A DNA stretch of 64,000 nt. Origin: Escallonia rubra. Its lineage: Eukaryota; Streptophyta; Magnoliopsida; Escalloniales; Escalloniaceae. Location: NCBI GenBank assembly GCA_033065855.1, contig JAVXUO010000983.1:186001-250000 (forward strand), read 5' to 3'. Of the stretch, positions 1 through 13,080 are shown one piece after another. Within the stretch, counting starts at the first letter, position 1. Each line of letters opens with the position of its first letter. The translations under genes and the position numbers were made by a program. The notes beneath the pieces are model-generated. The model was not told the DNA's origin. It was given only the letters and a program-made list of their open reading frames with translations, and searched no databases.

Positions 1-1777
1 CCATACCTCCGACTAAGAAATTCTTCCGATGTAGGTCCCCTTTCCCTGTTTCATCTCAACCTCGAAAAGGGAGATACTGATAGATCAACCAGGGGAGTGT
101 TAACCAATCAGGCAGCAAGTCAAACTCTGATTGTCTCCCATCAGTCACTATCAATTTGATGCTTTTACTGAACTTTCGCACCTTAGAGAATGCTATGTCA
201 CGTATACGGCACGCACTTGTGGCTTTCAAGCGTTTAAGTTACAATCAGGGAAAAGCAAGGGATGGCGAAACTACAAGATGATCATAGTGAATCAACTACA
301 ATGGTAACGACTATTTCATCTCTAACTGCCAGACACAGGCTACAGGGACCCATATTTACATGAGGTCTATCTTGAGAGAGCCGATCAGCCTATACAGTGT
401 TAATATTTGTCCAAAAGGCTTAAGCTGTAAGAAGATGGCCCTAACACTAACACCTCTTCATTGCATGTGGAGAGACAAATCAGTGATAAATAAATCTAGG
501 GCACCACCACCAGGTGCACCAACAAACGGCACGCAAATTTCTCTAGAATAATGGAGGACCCTGAAAGCAGGAAGAATGGAACTTAAGAGGTTGCCAAACC
601 AGAGCTCTGATGCTGTGTTAAGTTATAATCTCTTGTAAAAGCTTAGGCTGCTTTAGGATGGGATGGAGAACACTTGAGAAGATATATTCAACTCAAGATA
701 TTTTGTCCCTGTATTGAACCTGTAGTACTTATCAATAATTAGTTACATTGAACCAATACTGATTCTTCCTTGAACAGAAGAAACATTGAGTCGGTTTCAC
801 TTGTTCCTAACTGACATATGGAAAAACAAGGTATATACCCAAATCTCATGTCAGATGCTGAATCCAAGAGTAGGCTCTTTAGCTGATAGCGGGACCCACT
901 TTACTTCAACTTAAAACTTTTTTATGCCGGAAACTATTATCTTATGTTCTAGCTATAAAGCACTTTGTACTCGTTTTGTGTCTGTTGATGTTATGAGTAG
1001 TAGTATTCCCTGAGTGCACATTATATATCAAGAGAAATATCCTGAATATTGTTGATATGATCTATGAAGGTAGGTACTTGAGGATTCTCTCAAGTCTTTA
1101 CTGAACCAAGAGAGGTGGGGATTGGTGGGGTTGGAGGACACATACACACACGCAGCACATGCGCGCGCGCACGCATACACACACACAGAGAAACGGAAAA
1201 CAAGTAAACATTTTCAGGCTGATGCACAAGTGCTTTATTTACTATGGATCCAGTTTAGATAAACTGCTTCCAAATTTAGTTGCCCACTCTCAAGGTTATG
1301 TTTCACCATTAAAAACTAATTAGCCTGCGAAGCAACGATACATAATGTTAGCTTTGAAGGACACTTTCGGCCAAGGTAAGTAGTAGTAATAATTGGTTTA
1401 TGAAGCTCGCCTATTCCCTTGGCTTGACATATTTATGACGCTACTCTATCTCCTGGCCGATTGAAAGGGGAGGCCGTCACATGCTCCTTTCTTGGCTAAT
1501 GTGGGATGTCTTACAAAAGCATGTAACAGATCAGCTGTTAGAATATGTGTGCTTCTTGAACCTTTTTGCATGTTTTTCCAGATGATATTCTATACAAATT
1601 ACCAAAGGTTAGTTCAGTTTTGGGTTTACCCCTCCCCAGTAGTCTGCGTTGCCAATTTTGACGTAATGATATCCCCCTGCCTAATTTGGAATCCTTAAAT
1701 TCATTTCAACTCATCTTTGACTGCCATGCTGGTTTTTCCACAAGTCTGCAATAATCGGTACTTCTGGGTTGATGCAG
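1..1777. other. No recognisable exon; probably intron or 5' part of the cytochrome b561 gene
   Basis: The first exon of a b561 gene should encode two membrane helices with an His-Pro-containing helix. I looked for this on the plus strand and did not find it. The first exon therefore probably lies left of the window and this stretch is mostly its intron. The short open frames here have no recognisable similarity or codon structure. A CA/GC-rich simple repeat sits at about 1138-1194. Confidence 0.5.
1138..1194. repeat. CA/GC-rich simple sequence repeat
   Basis: Alternating purine-pyrimidine tract made of ACAC, GCGC and CACA runs. It is a likely polymorphic microsatellite with Z-DNA-forming composition. 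Confidence 0.8.
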
Positions 1778-2378
1778 CTATGCTAGCATACAAGACAGTG
1801 ACGGGAACAAAAAATTTCAAGAAACTTGTCCATCTCACATTACAGTTTCTGGCTTTCTTTTTGAGCATAATTGGTCTGTGGGCTGCTTGGAAATTTCACA
1901 ACGACAAGGGCATTGACAATTTCTACAGCCTGCACTCGTGGTTGGGATTAGCTTGCCTTTTCTTATTTAGCATCCAGGTCTCTCTCAAAGCTGCATCCCA
2001 GTTTTATCTTTCCTTCTTTGCAACTCGTTTGGGAGGTTTTGAATTCACTCTAATTTGCATCTTTTTTTGCAGTGGGCAGCTGGATTTGCAACCTTTTGGT
2101 ACCCAGGTGGTTCAAAAAACAGCAGAACGACCCTCCTTTCATGGCATGTATTTTTCGGGGTCTATATCTATGCCCTTGCTGTTGCTACTTGCACTACTGG
2201 AATCTTAGAGAAAGCCACATTCCTACAAAGCCAGCAAATAATATCACGCTATTCGGCTGAGGCCTTACTGGTGAATTCTTTGGGTGTCCTGATTGTTGTT
2301 CTCGGTGGTTTTGTTATTCTTGCGGTAATTTCTCCTTCGCATGGCAAAGGAGACATCCTCAGAGGATCAATAGACTAG
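1778..2378 (+). CDS. CYB561: Cytochrome b561, transmembrane ascorbate ferrireductase-like (5' partial, two exons)
   Basis: Two exons are visible. Exon A is 1778-1977, after a GATGCAG acceptor and ending CATCCAG|GT. Exon B is 2073-2378, after TTTTTTTGCAG and ending in TAG. They join in phase to give the last ~168 residues of a b561 protein. Family members carry electrons from cytosolic ascorbate across the tonoplast or plasma membrane through two haems held by four histidines. Three of these are visible: one in KKLVHLTLQ, one in YSLHSWLGL (the conserved SLHSW motif) and one in LLSWHVFFGVYIY. AMLAYKTV occupies the position of the family's cytosolic ascorbate-contact segment. Four hydrophobic helices remain; the first helices and the fourth histidine must lie upstream. 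The length fits the C-terminal two thirds of a ~230-residue protein. It resembles the ferrireductase-4 type, but I cannot fix the paralogue. Donor GTCTCT of exon A is weak. Confidence 0.9.
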
Positions 2379-3128
2379 CAATTAGCTGCATCAGGCAGAA
2401 GTTTGACAGTGACGAAAAGGTGTATGCTACACTGAAGCATTCAGGTTTTGAGTTTATACAAAGATGGCCATAATAGTAGTGGAATTCATACATCTTCCGT
2501 AGCTGGCTGTTGTCAAAGACCAGGTTTTCTTGTTTCCTGTTGGCTATTGCAATAGAAAGTAATTGTTCTTGTATGTTCCTACAAAACTACATGTAATGTA
2601 GAAAGCTGACTTTTCGCCAGAAAGCTTCTCAAACGCAAAAGTTTAAGACTTCACAATAGGGGTGAGGGATTCCATTTCAGTGTGAATTCACGACCATGTA
2701 ATCAATTTTTACGTTCTTGCTAGTTGACACTTTATAATGATTTCTACAAATGGTAATGCATCTGAAACTTGAAAATCTGTACTTCAAGACCGAAAAAGCG
2801 ATGTGACCGGTGAAAACTCCACACCACCTAAGGTAGAAACTAGAGCACAAGAACCTGCAAGTGGTCATAAAATCACAAAAAAGTGCGTGCTTGATCATCA
2901 ATGACATCAGAACAACTTAACGTACATCGCAAAAGTGCGCGGAGAGGCGGAAAAGTCGCACTCTTCCGAGTCAAGTTAGCATAAATTTGCAGTGAGGTTA
3001 TTGAAAACTGTGTGGGAGCAGCTGACAGGAAATTTGATGTGATTGAAAAAGCTGTCTTGTCTGATCCTCATCTTCCTACTAGTAAGGTTATCACCAAAAG
3101 CACAAAAGTCAGTAAGAAGCCTCCATGG
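2379..3128. other. Tail-to-tail intergenic region between CYB561 and eIF2B-delta
   Basis: The two genes converge here, so this stretch should hold both 3' UTRs and polyadenylation regions. No further exon or repeat was recognised. The plus-strand open frame at 3012-3245 is the antisense of the last eIF2B-delta exon and is not a gene. Confidence 0.6.
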
Positions 3129-6100
3129 CTAAGTCCAGAAGTGTTCTTTGCGGAACTCTCGAACAATCACGGGAACGCTTGTTGGAGGGATCTGGACGAA
3201 GTAGAGGAGTATAAGCAAATGAATAACCAAATGATATCTCAGTAGTTGCAATCCATTCCAAGGACATCTTTGCTGATTATCTTTACCTCATGATAAAGAG
3301 ACATTATCAAATGGACGCCAAAAAACTTGCAAAACTAACATGACTTACCATGCCATAGTCAGTAATTATCATCGACACATAATCTGAAGGGGTTGCATCA
3401 TAACTGCCAAAGTGGAAAAACAATACTATGATAAGCTGATGCACGAGAGGCTGGGGAAATTCCCACCGTTAACAGGAACAGTGCTTACATCAGATTCAAA
3501 AGTTGGAGATTTTCACTATTAGTGCAATCATCTAAACAACTTTTTTCCTGTGCACCAGGAACCTTTGAAATAGCATCAGGATCACCTGCAAGACAAAAAG
3601 TAGGACAAAATAAACAGAAAGTTCATTATAACATGAGAACAACCCTATCAAGAACAATTTCAAATACATACCGAGTTCATTGGAGCAAATTGAATCCAGC
3701 TGCACCCTTTCATGAAACTTATATGCTTCACAACATATTAAGACTGGAACACGGAATGCATGAGCAACCATAGCAACACATGCAGTTCCAACCCTCGAGT
3801 ATACTGTTCCATTAGATAACACCGATGAAGCCCCCAAAAAAACTCTAGTAACTTCATGCATAATATATGAAACAGCATTTATATGCGTGTACGTACACCT
3901 AAGACCCTTTGCAACCAATCTACGAAGTAATAGTCGCCCTTCAAGCTTTGGACGTGAATCCACTACTACAACACGGAACCGTTTTCCCAGCTCATGGGCA
4001 TGTAATAGTATCATCTCAACAGCAGAGGATGATCCAAACGTGAGAAGAACATCCCCATCCCTGACTTTTGTAACAGCATGACTAACTATAACTTTATCTG
4101 CCAGTATTATCTTCTCAGTTATAAATGAATTGATATCTGAGATAAGAGTTGCTTTTGCTTCTGACTCAGACAGAGTCAAAGGTAACTTGGCTATTCGAGT
4201 TTTAACAAATCTGATTGCATTCCCCATGCTGATTGAAAGGGGCCTGCACTCAATTAGAAAAGAGACATGAGAATTAATTTTTCCAGTCAAGTCTCTATTA
4301 AGAGCCTTCTCAGGTGGTACCGAGTAATCTTTAATTGTCTCTTGAAATGCTTGAAGCATTGCAATACAACGGGCATTACCACCAGACAAATCGCCAGCTA
4401 GATACCTTAAACCGACCTGATAAGAAATATATCCCATAGTTAGTGGTGGAGCATGCGAGATAAGAATACATTTTATTTTACAAAGTATGAGCTAGTCCTA
4501 AGATCACAATCAATACCATACACGTTTTGGTCTTCAAAGGAGAGGCTTCACCTCACATTTGGTTCCTAAAGGGCATGATCTCAGAGTTAACCAATGCGGC
4601 AATGCCATACAACTTATAAAAGAAAGAGCAGAGTTATCAGAGACACTCTTGCCTTGATCACCCTTCTCGGTAATATAACTTGCCTTCTTAACTGTAAAAT
4701 GTATGAATTCAGTAGCAACCAACAACAAAGATTTAATAAAGTTCCTTTGGAATTACCTTGTAAACAGCAGGGTGAACAGGATCAAGGTGGAAGAATTTTG
4801 ACTCGAGATCAGGAAGTTGTGTGCCATGTTCATATTGAGGTAAATGCCTAAATAGTTCAACTCTGTTCCTAGCTTCAGTTTGTTTTACAACAGCACGCTT
4901 TTTAGCCTTCTCTACTCGGTTTTTGTCATCAAATTGCATGCGAGGTTGAGGGACATCTTTCTTTTTGTCTTTATCTGGCTGACGATCACCTCCTTTTTTC
5001 TCAGAAACTGCAACTGAAGAGCTATCTTTCTTTTGGGAAGGAGCCTTCGCAGCTTTGGCTGGCTTCACGGTCCCTGAAGTCACTGACCCGGAAATAGCAG
5101 GAGGTGCCTTACTTCCTTCAGCTGAAATCATGTCACATGTGAGAAGTATACAACTAGCAATGCTGCAAATGAAGATTAAAAATGCATTGCCAGAAAATAA
5201 AGCGTTGCAATTCTAACCTCCCAAATAGAACTGATATATGGAGATATGGAATCAACACTATTTACAAGGCATCAGAGTGCAAACATGATTTAAAATACCT
5301 TGTAATAACTCAAAAGGGACTGGTTAGCACTGCCATAATTCTAATTATCTTATACCCATATTCCATTACAGTTACCATATTCTGGCAGTGTTAAAGAAGC
5401 ACCATGGCAGTTAAAAGTTTAACAGCGAATAACTTCCGTCTTCAAAAAGAAACACTTCAAGTCAACGGGTACTCTAATCTCAAGCTACGAAACGTCTCTT
5501 CAAAACACTAGTAAAACATGCTATTAAATGCCCCTAATATCTGCGAAATCCTGATAAGGGGTCCCCCACGAAAAAATAAAACAAAACAAAAATTTTCAAA
5601 ACAATAGGCAGGAGGCAGAGAGATCAGAGGAAATTGAAGATCTCTCTAAATAAGAAGATTCAACAAACAATTCTTTCATCAAGACATAGAGAGATACATA
5701 TACCTCTGTGCAATTGTATGTATGTTTATACATGTATATACACATCTACACACACAGACTATAGAGAGATGGTAAGGCTTGAGATTGGGAAGATACAAGC
5801 ATCTTCTGTTGCTCTACACGAAATGAAAATGATTTGAAAATCAGAAGTCTATTGCTAAAATAATACCCAGGGAGAAAAAGGAGATTCTATAATTACAAGG
5901 ACTATCGCACAAAATGCTATGGTCTAAACAATTAACCGCATATTGTTGTTACATGGAGAGCCAGATTAATAACAAAGCTAAGATGCATTTATGTCACTTT
6001 CCAGAACATCCGAATCTAAAGCAGAAGACTGAAAACTCAAACAAATGAGATCATCAATCATCAACTTTTCATGTCAGCAGGGAAAAGGCAAAAGCGTAAA

Positions 6101-8237
6101 CCTTTTGCAGAAATTTTTGCCGCTCGTTGAGCCTCCTGAAGTGCACGCCTTTCAGCCTTTGAAGTTTTCTCTTTCAACGGCTTCGCATTTGCAGACCGTT
6201 CATTTTGAGAAGCCCCAGACAGTCCTCCATCTTTCTCTGCAAACAGTTTTTTAAGAAACTTTTACTTTAGGAAAAAGCATTTACAACTCAAAAGATGTGC
6301 ATTGCTCCAAAAGGCCAAAAGCGCAGGAAAGAGCGGCCAACTTCAGAAAAGATTATGAAGTTAGGTACCAGAAGGCCAGATAACATTGTAACACGCAACA
6401 GCAGAGATAATTCTTTCCAACCCCGATTGAGGTATGCTAAAGGCCCCAGCAAAAAGATTAACATAACATGAAAACTTCAACGTTACCACACTTTATTCCC
6501 TGAAATCACCTGAAGAAAGCCTCAATTTTATATTAAAGCAGTTCAGACTAGCAGGCTTAAGCACAGTTGTGAAGACAAAGACTTACAGTCATTCTCCCCC
6601 ACCCCCCACATCCTTATCAGCACTTAAAAAAGATATCGCTAGGGTTTCTCTTTTTCTTACTTATTGAAGTAAACTTTACTAAGCCCAAATGGGGATAACT
6701 CATGTACATGGAAGCATGCACAACAAAACAAAACCCCGGTCCACTATACGTCCGAACCACAAAAAGGGCAAGAATATGGGCGTCACTGCCCTAAGAATAA
6801 GTCATCCACACATTAAAAAAACTAGTTTCTGTAAACAGACTAGGAACAAGAGGCAAGTGCCCACCCTTCCTGTACTCCTCGACAATCGAAGCTACCTCCA
6901 AAGAAAGCAACCATCTGATTGAACGAGGCACAACCCACTGCATACCTATCATGGCAGAAATGAAGTACAAAGCTCTCATGCCACTGGAGAATAAAGTACC
7001 AAATGCTCCGTCGATCCTCCATGGAATTTATACATGTAGGACCAGCTGAATACTATATGATGTCACCTACAATTTTCAAACGTCAAAATCGCTACTCAAA
7101 TTGCTGATCGAGCAAAAAAGGCCACCTTCGGAGGTGCTCCACCGCTCCACAAGCTCTCCGACAAAAAAGCAACATTATCTTCTTTGCTCCGCACCCTATA
7201 GTTGGACCGCACTGACGCGCTAATTATAGTGCTAATTAACTACATGATGCTATACAACTTAATGTTCGCGTGTCTTTATTGGTGCCTGCTTCAAATTCTT
7301 GCAATCACAATCAATTTTACCCTCTACCGCTTCATGTAATGCCGTCAATTTACCTTAACATCTTTAGTCTAAACCGCAAAAAAATTCAAATGTGTTTCTG
7401 TGTGTCGGTTGCCCAGCATTTTTGAACCACACAACACAAGGACGCTTTTTAGGCATCCCTCCCATTCCGTTGAACCACTTATATATATATATATAATATA
7501 ATGTCCATATTATCCACTATTTTTCTTAGGTTTCATTTCCTGGGCCAGCAAACCTGTTTCATAAAATTTTCTGGAGTCCCTAGGTACAGTATGAGTATGA
7601 AAACAAGGACTTCATTCATTGTTCCGCTCTATTTATCTCTATAAGTATTACTATTTTGATTCCAATTCGATGCTCAGGCATTCTAATTCCAACATTCTTA
7701 TTCTATCCTAGAATATCGCAAAAAGTACACATCACAGTACACTTATGACTTAACGCATGCAAAAAATTGGAGCTCTTGCTTACCAGCAGACATGTTAACC
7801 ATGGACACGGTGGTCAAACTAATAGCCGGAAAACTATTCGGCTTCATGGCCGACAAGTCAAACCCGCCACTGGGAAGCGAGGAAGCGTGTTTACCAGAAG
7901 CCCCCCTGTGGCCCCACCCGGGCGACGGAATGGACCCATTGAAGTCCTTGAGTGACCCGATGGGAGAGGCAAATTCCGAAGGGTTGTAGCTGCCTGCGGG
8001 GATGGACTCGCCCGACGAGCGGCGGTGGAGGGGGGAGAGAGGGAGCGGAGGGAAGGGGAGGGGGCGGGCCGGCGGGATCATGACCGGCGAGAGGGAGTTG
8101 CCGGAGGGGGAGTTAAAGACGGGTGGGGAGGAGGAGGAGGCGGACGGGTCGGGCTGGGCGCGGTCGGGTGGGGCGAAGAAGCCGACCTGACGGACTTTTG
8201 GGTCGATGACCGTGCGTGGGGCTCTCCGGCTGTCCAT
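3129..8237 (-). CDS. eIF2B-delta: Translation initiation factor eIF2B subunit delta (complete, 7 exons)
   Basis: Exons in transcription order: 7784-8237, 6102-6236, 4757-5121, 3672-4416, 3489-3585, 3349-3403 and 3129-3191. All introns are GT/AG, and the lengths sum to 1914 nt, giving 637 residues. eIF2B is the nucleotide exchange factor that recharges eIF2 with GTP; delta is one of its regulatory subunits. The N terminus (MDSRRAPRTVIDPKVRQVGF) opens a Ser/Pro-rich variable region of ~150 residues. It is followed by a Lys/Ala-rich stretch (KAERRALQEAQRAAK), the conserved MQFDDKNRVEKAKKRAVVKQ, the family's helical region (GGNARCIAMLQAFQ) and the Rossmann-like domain (GDVLLTFGSSSAVEMILLHA, VVVDSRPKLEGR). 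The C terminus is GIPPTSVPVIVREFRKEH. Two of the exons are only 55 and 63 nt but keep phase exactly. No break is seen. Confidence 0.96.
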
Positions 8238-8800
8238 GGGAGGGGTTCAATTGGTGGTGCCAGGGTTCAGAGGAGTAGGAGTTGGAGCTGGAGAGTGAGC
8301 AGTGTGCCTACCGTACCTTCATTTTTATTGACAGCTTTACCATATAATAAGTGACGTCTCTTCCACTTGATTTGATTTGATGTACTAAAACCCTTTTTAG
8401 GGTCAATAAAATTGAGGTACCATTATTAATTGACATAAATATCCTCCTTTTCGTATCATTCATTTTAGGTCCACTGTCCTCCTTCTTCTGACACTCCTCC
8501 CTCTCTTTTTCTCCCACTTTCCTTCCGTCAATCCTCCACCCCCCCCCCCCTTGTGTGCAGGGCTAGGTGATGCCGTGATGCGGAGGGGGGCAACCTGTTG
8601 TGTGTGTGTTTCTATGTGTGGTGGTGGGTGATGGGCGATGGGGTTGGCAGTGAAAGTGTGTGGCACTGTGGGCGTGGTTGACCGGGATGGGGAACAAGTT
8701 GTCATTTTCAAAAAACAAAAAACCATTGGTCATCGCACGCTGTGTAATTTACATTCGATTATAATTAACGATTTTCGTCTAGCGAGACCAGTTCTGTTAA
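8238..8800. other. 5' flank of eIF2B-delta
   Basis: Region upstream of the eIF2B-delta ATG on the minus strand. It holds an AAACCCT/AGGGTTT-type motif near 8389-8402, resembling the telo-box of translation-related plant genes. It also has pyrimidine-rich stretches on the plus strand and a run of 13 C at about 8538-8550. No separate gene was recognised. Confidence 0.5.
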
Positions 8801-9085
8801 CTGTGGGGTTTAAGTACACCATTTTAAAGTGGAAGAAGTAGATAGTACACCGTCTTGAAGTGGATGAAGTAAAATCGTGTGCTGTGGGGTTTAAATACAC
8901 CATTTTGAAGTGGAAGAAGTAGATAGTACACCATCTTGAAGTGGATGAAATAGAATCGTGCGTTGTTGTACAGTAGAGAGATACTTGGTTATGCATATCT
9001 GTTTAATTTTTAGAATAGATAGAATCGCGCATTGCTCTACAGCAGAGAAATACTAGTTATGTATACCTTTTTAGTTTTTGGAATA
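8801..9085. repeat. Short tandem duplications (81-bp unit x2, then ~70-bp unit x2)
   Basis: CTGTGGGGTTTAA begins at 8801 and again at 8882. It starts two 81-bp units that share the TACACCATTTT.AAGTGGAAGAAG and AGATAGTACACC motifs. A second, overlapping pair follows: AGAATCG.GC.TTG.T.TACAG at about 8951 and 9021. The open frame on the minus strand across these units is only repeat translation. Confidence 0.85.
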
Positions 9086-9823
9086 GTTGTTTATCAGAAC
9101 AATTTTAGTACAAAAGTATTTACTTTGCACGTAATTTGCTATTTCTAACTAAATTGAAAATCCCCTCTTGTTGCAAGTATTCTGTTGATGCTGTAGACAT
9201 TAGCAAATTTCAAGAGGCTACGTTCAGTTTAAGGTTGCATATGGACATCATTTCATGCTCTGGCAATCCTTAAGCGTCAGTGATTTCACCCAAATTTAAG
9301 CTCCCTCTCACTAAGTCCCAACATGTCGTGTTCATAACAAGGATTGTGTTCATAACAAGGAATATGATCGATTTCGATAATCCCATACAGCATTATTTGC
9401 TGCAATTCAGCCAAAAATCATCTTCCTTGTTATCATTAGTCCTAAAAGCATTGCTGAGGCACCCCGATTCTGAGGTCGGACCAGCAAGGTAACTTCTTAC
9501 TTCTTGTGGCGTTCCCAGTTTGCCTGTTTGGTCCAATTCGACAAGTAGGAATGGCAATCGATCAATATCTGGGGTGATGATTGCTTGTTCACCTCGTAGT
9601 AGAGCTACTAGGGGATTTTCAAACAGGAAAGTCCATTTTTCCAACAGCCGCCTATATCCGAAAAATATATGTTTCAGATGATGATATGGAATCTGAATAA
9701 GAATGCGCTCTTTTCTGTTTCATCTGCATAAGAAATCCTTTTACACAAGAAAATCTGAGCCTTGACCCTTAGTAAAGATATAGAAGAAAAGAAGCCAATG
9801 CCAAAGCATTTTACAAAGTCTCT
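9086..9823. other. Intergenic, 3' flank of UMP1
   Basis: An 83-codon minus-strand open frame (9393-9644) has fairly protein-like composition (RGEQAIITPDIDRLPF), but I recognise no domain and see no convincing splice partners. I do not call it a gene. Otherwise nothing is seen. Confidence 0.4.
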
Positions 9824-11797
9824 TCACATGAAGCTGGGGCAGACCGGTCCCTTGGAGAGCCCAAGATGAACTTCCATTCCATGATGCATGTCAGCTGGAC
9901 GAAATGTCTCCGAGTCACGCGGATCTACAAGCAGCCAAGACAGGAAAAATGAGAAAACAGCACGAGCCCATATGAAGCCCAAGTAGATCGCACTCTTAAG
10001 AGTCTAAGTTATGTAATCACTACCGAATTCAAGAACAAACCATGAAAAACTTGACCACCTACTGAAATTTTGAAAACTAACTTTAAACCCAAATGACTGA
10101 CTTCATTGGATAGATTTTCAACTGATTAACTATACCAACTTCTGAGAATCCATTATGTCAGACAAAGTTTTCAACCGTGAATCATTATTTTGCATAATCG
10201 AACTCAAGCGAAAGACATACACAATAGAACGACGAACAGCTTATCATGTCCTTGTAAATCTACTGCAATGCATGCAATTATGATCTACCACAGAAGTTTT
10301 TATTGATTGTTGTTGAGTCGAGCAAGATAAACAGCTGTCAGACTAAACATCAAACAAGATGATAGAAGAAACAGAAATGGGAGGTGTTTGCTATTACCGT
10401 TGAGGTAATCTTCAAAACCAAAGTCTTCCAAAGCACCTGTCATGGCTTCCAACCCCAGCATGGAAGATGGTATTGCTCCAGAAGGCCTATGAAATCTGTA
10501 AAATTTTAAGGTGGAAAGATGGAAAGTGAATAATAACAACGAACACTAATATAGAAAAGTTTCATACACAATAACGGTTAGTACGTCAGAAACAAACTGA
10601 AAATGAAAAATCGAAGCTATTTCTCCTCAACCCTCTCATATTCACAATCATGCTTCATGGCAACTCAACTCGTCCTCTACCTATTCTTGCATCATCAATT
10701 GAGCATCAGTTCCTTATTCTCACCACAAACATCCAAATCCTTTGATCTCAATTTAGCGCCGCTGCAGGGTCTGAGGATGGTTGATGTATCGAACCTAAGA
10801 CCTTATTCTTCAAGCCTAAAACCTTCCCCAAATTTAATGTAGATTAAACTTGTTGTGATCTGATTAACTAACCTCATAACATTTACTGTAGCACCCACCA
10901 CATGTCTTATCCTTTTGCGAACTCTCCATGCCTCAAGCATTCCACTACTCCGATTACTGACAGTTGTCACACTAGGTACTACCCATCATACACTACCATG
11001 ATACTCAAGAAACCACACAATAGTTAAAATTCATTAACTCGCCTTACGAAGCATTTAAGAAACAAAACAACCTCCATAATGGTTATCCAGGGCACTAAAT
11101 GATTCTCTCGCACTACAGTCTCATTTTTGTGCTCAATTACCCACTCCCACAGAAGACCCACAAGGCTTAAGGGGTTATATCAAGTATTTATTCGCCCTAT
11201 TTTTGTATGGATACATTGATTATGACAAATCAAAGTAATAATCTTACTGCTTAGAACTGTTACTTCCAAACTCAACTCTATAAAACCCACCAGTTAGAGA
11301 AATAGTTAACCCCAGATCGTTAATTGCTGATGTACCAAAGCCTAGTAGCTTTTAAATCTAGTATTTCTAGAAAATGTAGAGCACCAACTTCAGAGTCTTT
11401 ACACGGGCCATTCAGACTAGATTACCATGTAAATCCACCAAACTAGCATAGGGAAAAGCTAATAAACCTGGAAAGAATCTTGCGATCGAGTTCCATCTTC
11501 AAGGGAAAGGCGGAGCCATAAGTGCTTGTAAGGACCTTCCTCTTCATCTCCTCTTGTCTCGTACTTGCCTAATCATCATTTAGGCAAATTTACGCATAAA
11601 TATACTCAATTACCCATATAATCAAACGTGTAAACCACTTAAGTTGGAACTTGGAAGAAACAAGAAAGTACAGATTGATAGGCGGATTCGAGGGGATGCG
11701 ATCCAACGATGTCGCTCTTGACGCCGTGAAGGCCGAAACGTAGTGCATCGTTTTTCATCCCTCCGATTTGGTGCTCTATGGTCTTCGGTGCTTCCAT
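9824..11797 (-). CDS. UMP1: Proteasome maturation factor UMP1 (POMP), complete, 4 exons
   Basis: Exons in order: 11672-11797, 11468-11568, 10398-10495 and 9824-9924. All have GT/AG borders; they total 426 nt and encode 141 residues, the usual plant UMP1 length. UMP1 is a small chaperone that sits inside the assembling 20S proteasome, promotes joining of the half-proteasomes and is then degraded. Visible family blocks: IGGMKNDALRFGL and VKSDIVGSHPLES (exon 1), EEMKRKVLTSTYGSAFPLKM (exon 2), RPSGAIPSSMLGLEAMTG and DFGFEDYLN (exon 3), DPRDSETFRPADMHHGMEV and LGLSKGPVCPSF (exon 4). I chose the ATG at 11797 because the conserved N terminus begins there; the lysine-rich in-frame extension upstream is not conserved. 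Its promoter carries many site II elements (see 11921-12082). Confidence 0.96.
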
Positions 11798-11920
11798 TTT
11801 CGCTCTGTTCTTCTTCTTCTTCTTCGTCTCTTTCACTGTGTAAACGAGGACCTAAACTGCCCACAGAGAAAAGTAACAAAAAGAAAAAGCTTTGGGAGCA
11901 CGAAACTGAGAACCATCGTT

Positions 11921-12082
11921 TTGGGCTAGACATGGGCCTTGGTTCACATAAACCCAAAAGGTTTTAGCGGATCAAACCATCGGTATGGGCTTTGCTTCGG
12001 AGCAGAGGATGGGCCGAAACCTTACCATGGGCCTCCTTATCAATAAAGTGATTACTGACTGGGCTTTAACACGAACAGCCCA
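11921..12082 (-). promoter_or_regulatory. Cluster of site II (TGGGCY) elements upstream of UMP1
   Basis: Seven TGGGCC/TGGGCT hexamers lie within 162 bp, about 125-285 bp upstream of the UMP1 start codon: 11922, 11933, 11986, 12010, 12028 and 12060 on the plus strand, and AGCCCA at 12077. Site II motifs are bound by class I TCP factors in plants and are typical of housekeeping, ribosomal and cell-cycle genes. Function here is inferred from density and position. Confidence 0.7.
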
Positions 12083-12657
12083 ACACTTTATTATTCATTA
12101 CATTTACATTACAGGTTATAAAAGTATTAAAACCCTTTCATCAACAACCTTTAAGGACAAAAACAAAGTGTACGTGGTAAAAAGTAGAGAGCAGTATTAA
12201 TATTATTTATGAGTACCTTGAAAAGAAAGAAAATGATATTTGAGCTCAACTTTTGTTATTAAAGTTTTAAAGGTGTCTCCATGTAACCACTTTAATGATA
12301 AGATTGGAGTTCAAATGGCTAAACCGGAGCTCAAATATCACTTCTCAAAAAGAATTGTGCTAAAAGTAGTTTTAATGTGGTTAATGTTTGAATGAGAATG
12401 TTGCTGCATTGTTACTTGATGATATCAGAAGTTATTCAAGTCTGTTTGATACGGTAGTGGCTGATATTGTTGCAATCTCAAATCGTACAAGTTAAGATCT
12501 GTTTGATTAGATAAATGATTCAACATGTCAAGGTATTCGAGAATTCTACGGTTTCACTTGCATTGAGCTACACTTGCATCCTTATGTGCACTAGGATTTA
12601 TGTAATATACTACATCATATGTGAGATAGTATGACATTGCATTTGAAAACCTTACCT

Positions 12658-13080
12658 TAGGGATGTGCAATATAGGAATACCAAACTGTTCAGTTTTCCA
12701 AAATCTTTTAGAGAAAATTTTTGAACCCAATTGTGATCCCATATATACTGAAAGGACCAAACAGTATTGGTGTTTTCAGTATATATCGTTTTCTACCAAA
12801 ATTTCCTAGCAAAGAAACAAAAGAAACCATTTTTAGCGTCTCTATTTTATTAATACTGTCAAGCAGAATTTATTTGTGTGCGGTATTAACATTAACGTAT
12901 AAATCACAAAAGGAAAAAAAAATGAGAAACATAATAGTTTTACAATTAAGTACATAGCTAATGTAATATTCATTACAAAATGATATACTTCGTTTCATAA
13001 AAAGGTGTACCATTCTTGACACTCAATACCGTATACATAAGCTGAATACCAAAGTATATGTAATACTGTGCACATCTCTA
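12658..13080. mobile_element. hAT-type MITE, 423 bp, with 8-bp TSD
   Basis: Terminal inverted repeats are TAGGGATGTGCA at the left and TGCACATCTCTA at the right (one mismatch). The flanks are CCTTACCT (12650-12657) and CCTTACCA (13081-13088), an 8-bp target duplication with one difference. The subterminal motif GAATACCAAA appears in both halves. The interior is AT-rich and non-coding. An 8-bp TSD and TAGGG-type ends define hAT. Confidence 0.85.

Noticed and set aside
3012..3245. 77-codon plus-strand open frame
   Set aside because: It is the antisense of the last eIF2B-delta exon (3129-3191); it starts with GTG and has no independent support.
9393..9644. 83-codon minus-strand frame downstream of UMP1
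   Set aside because: Protein-like composition, but no recognised domain, no splice partners and no promoter evidence.
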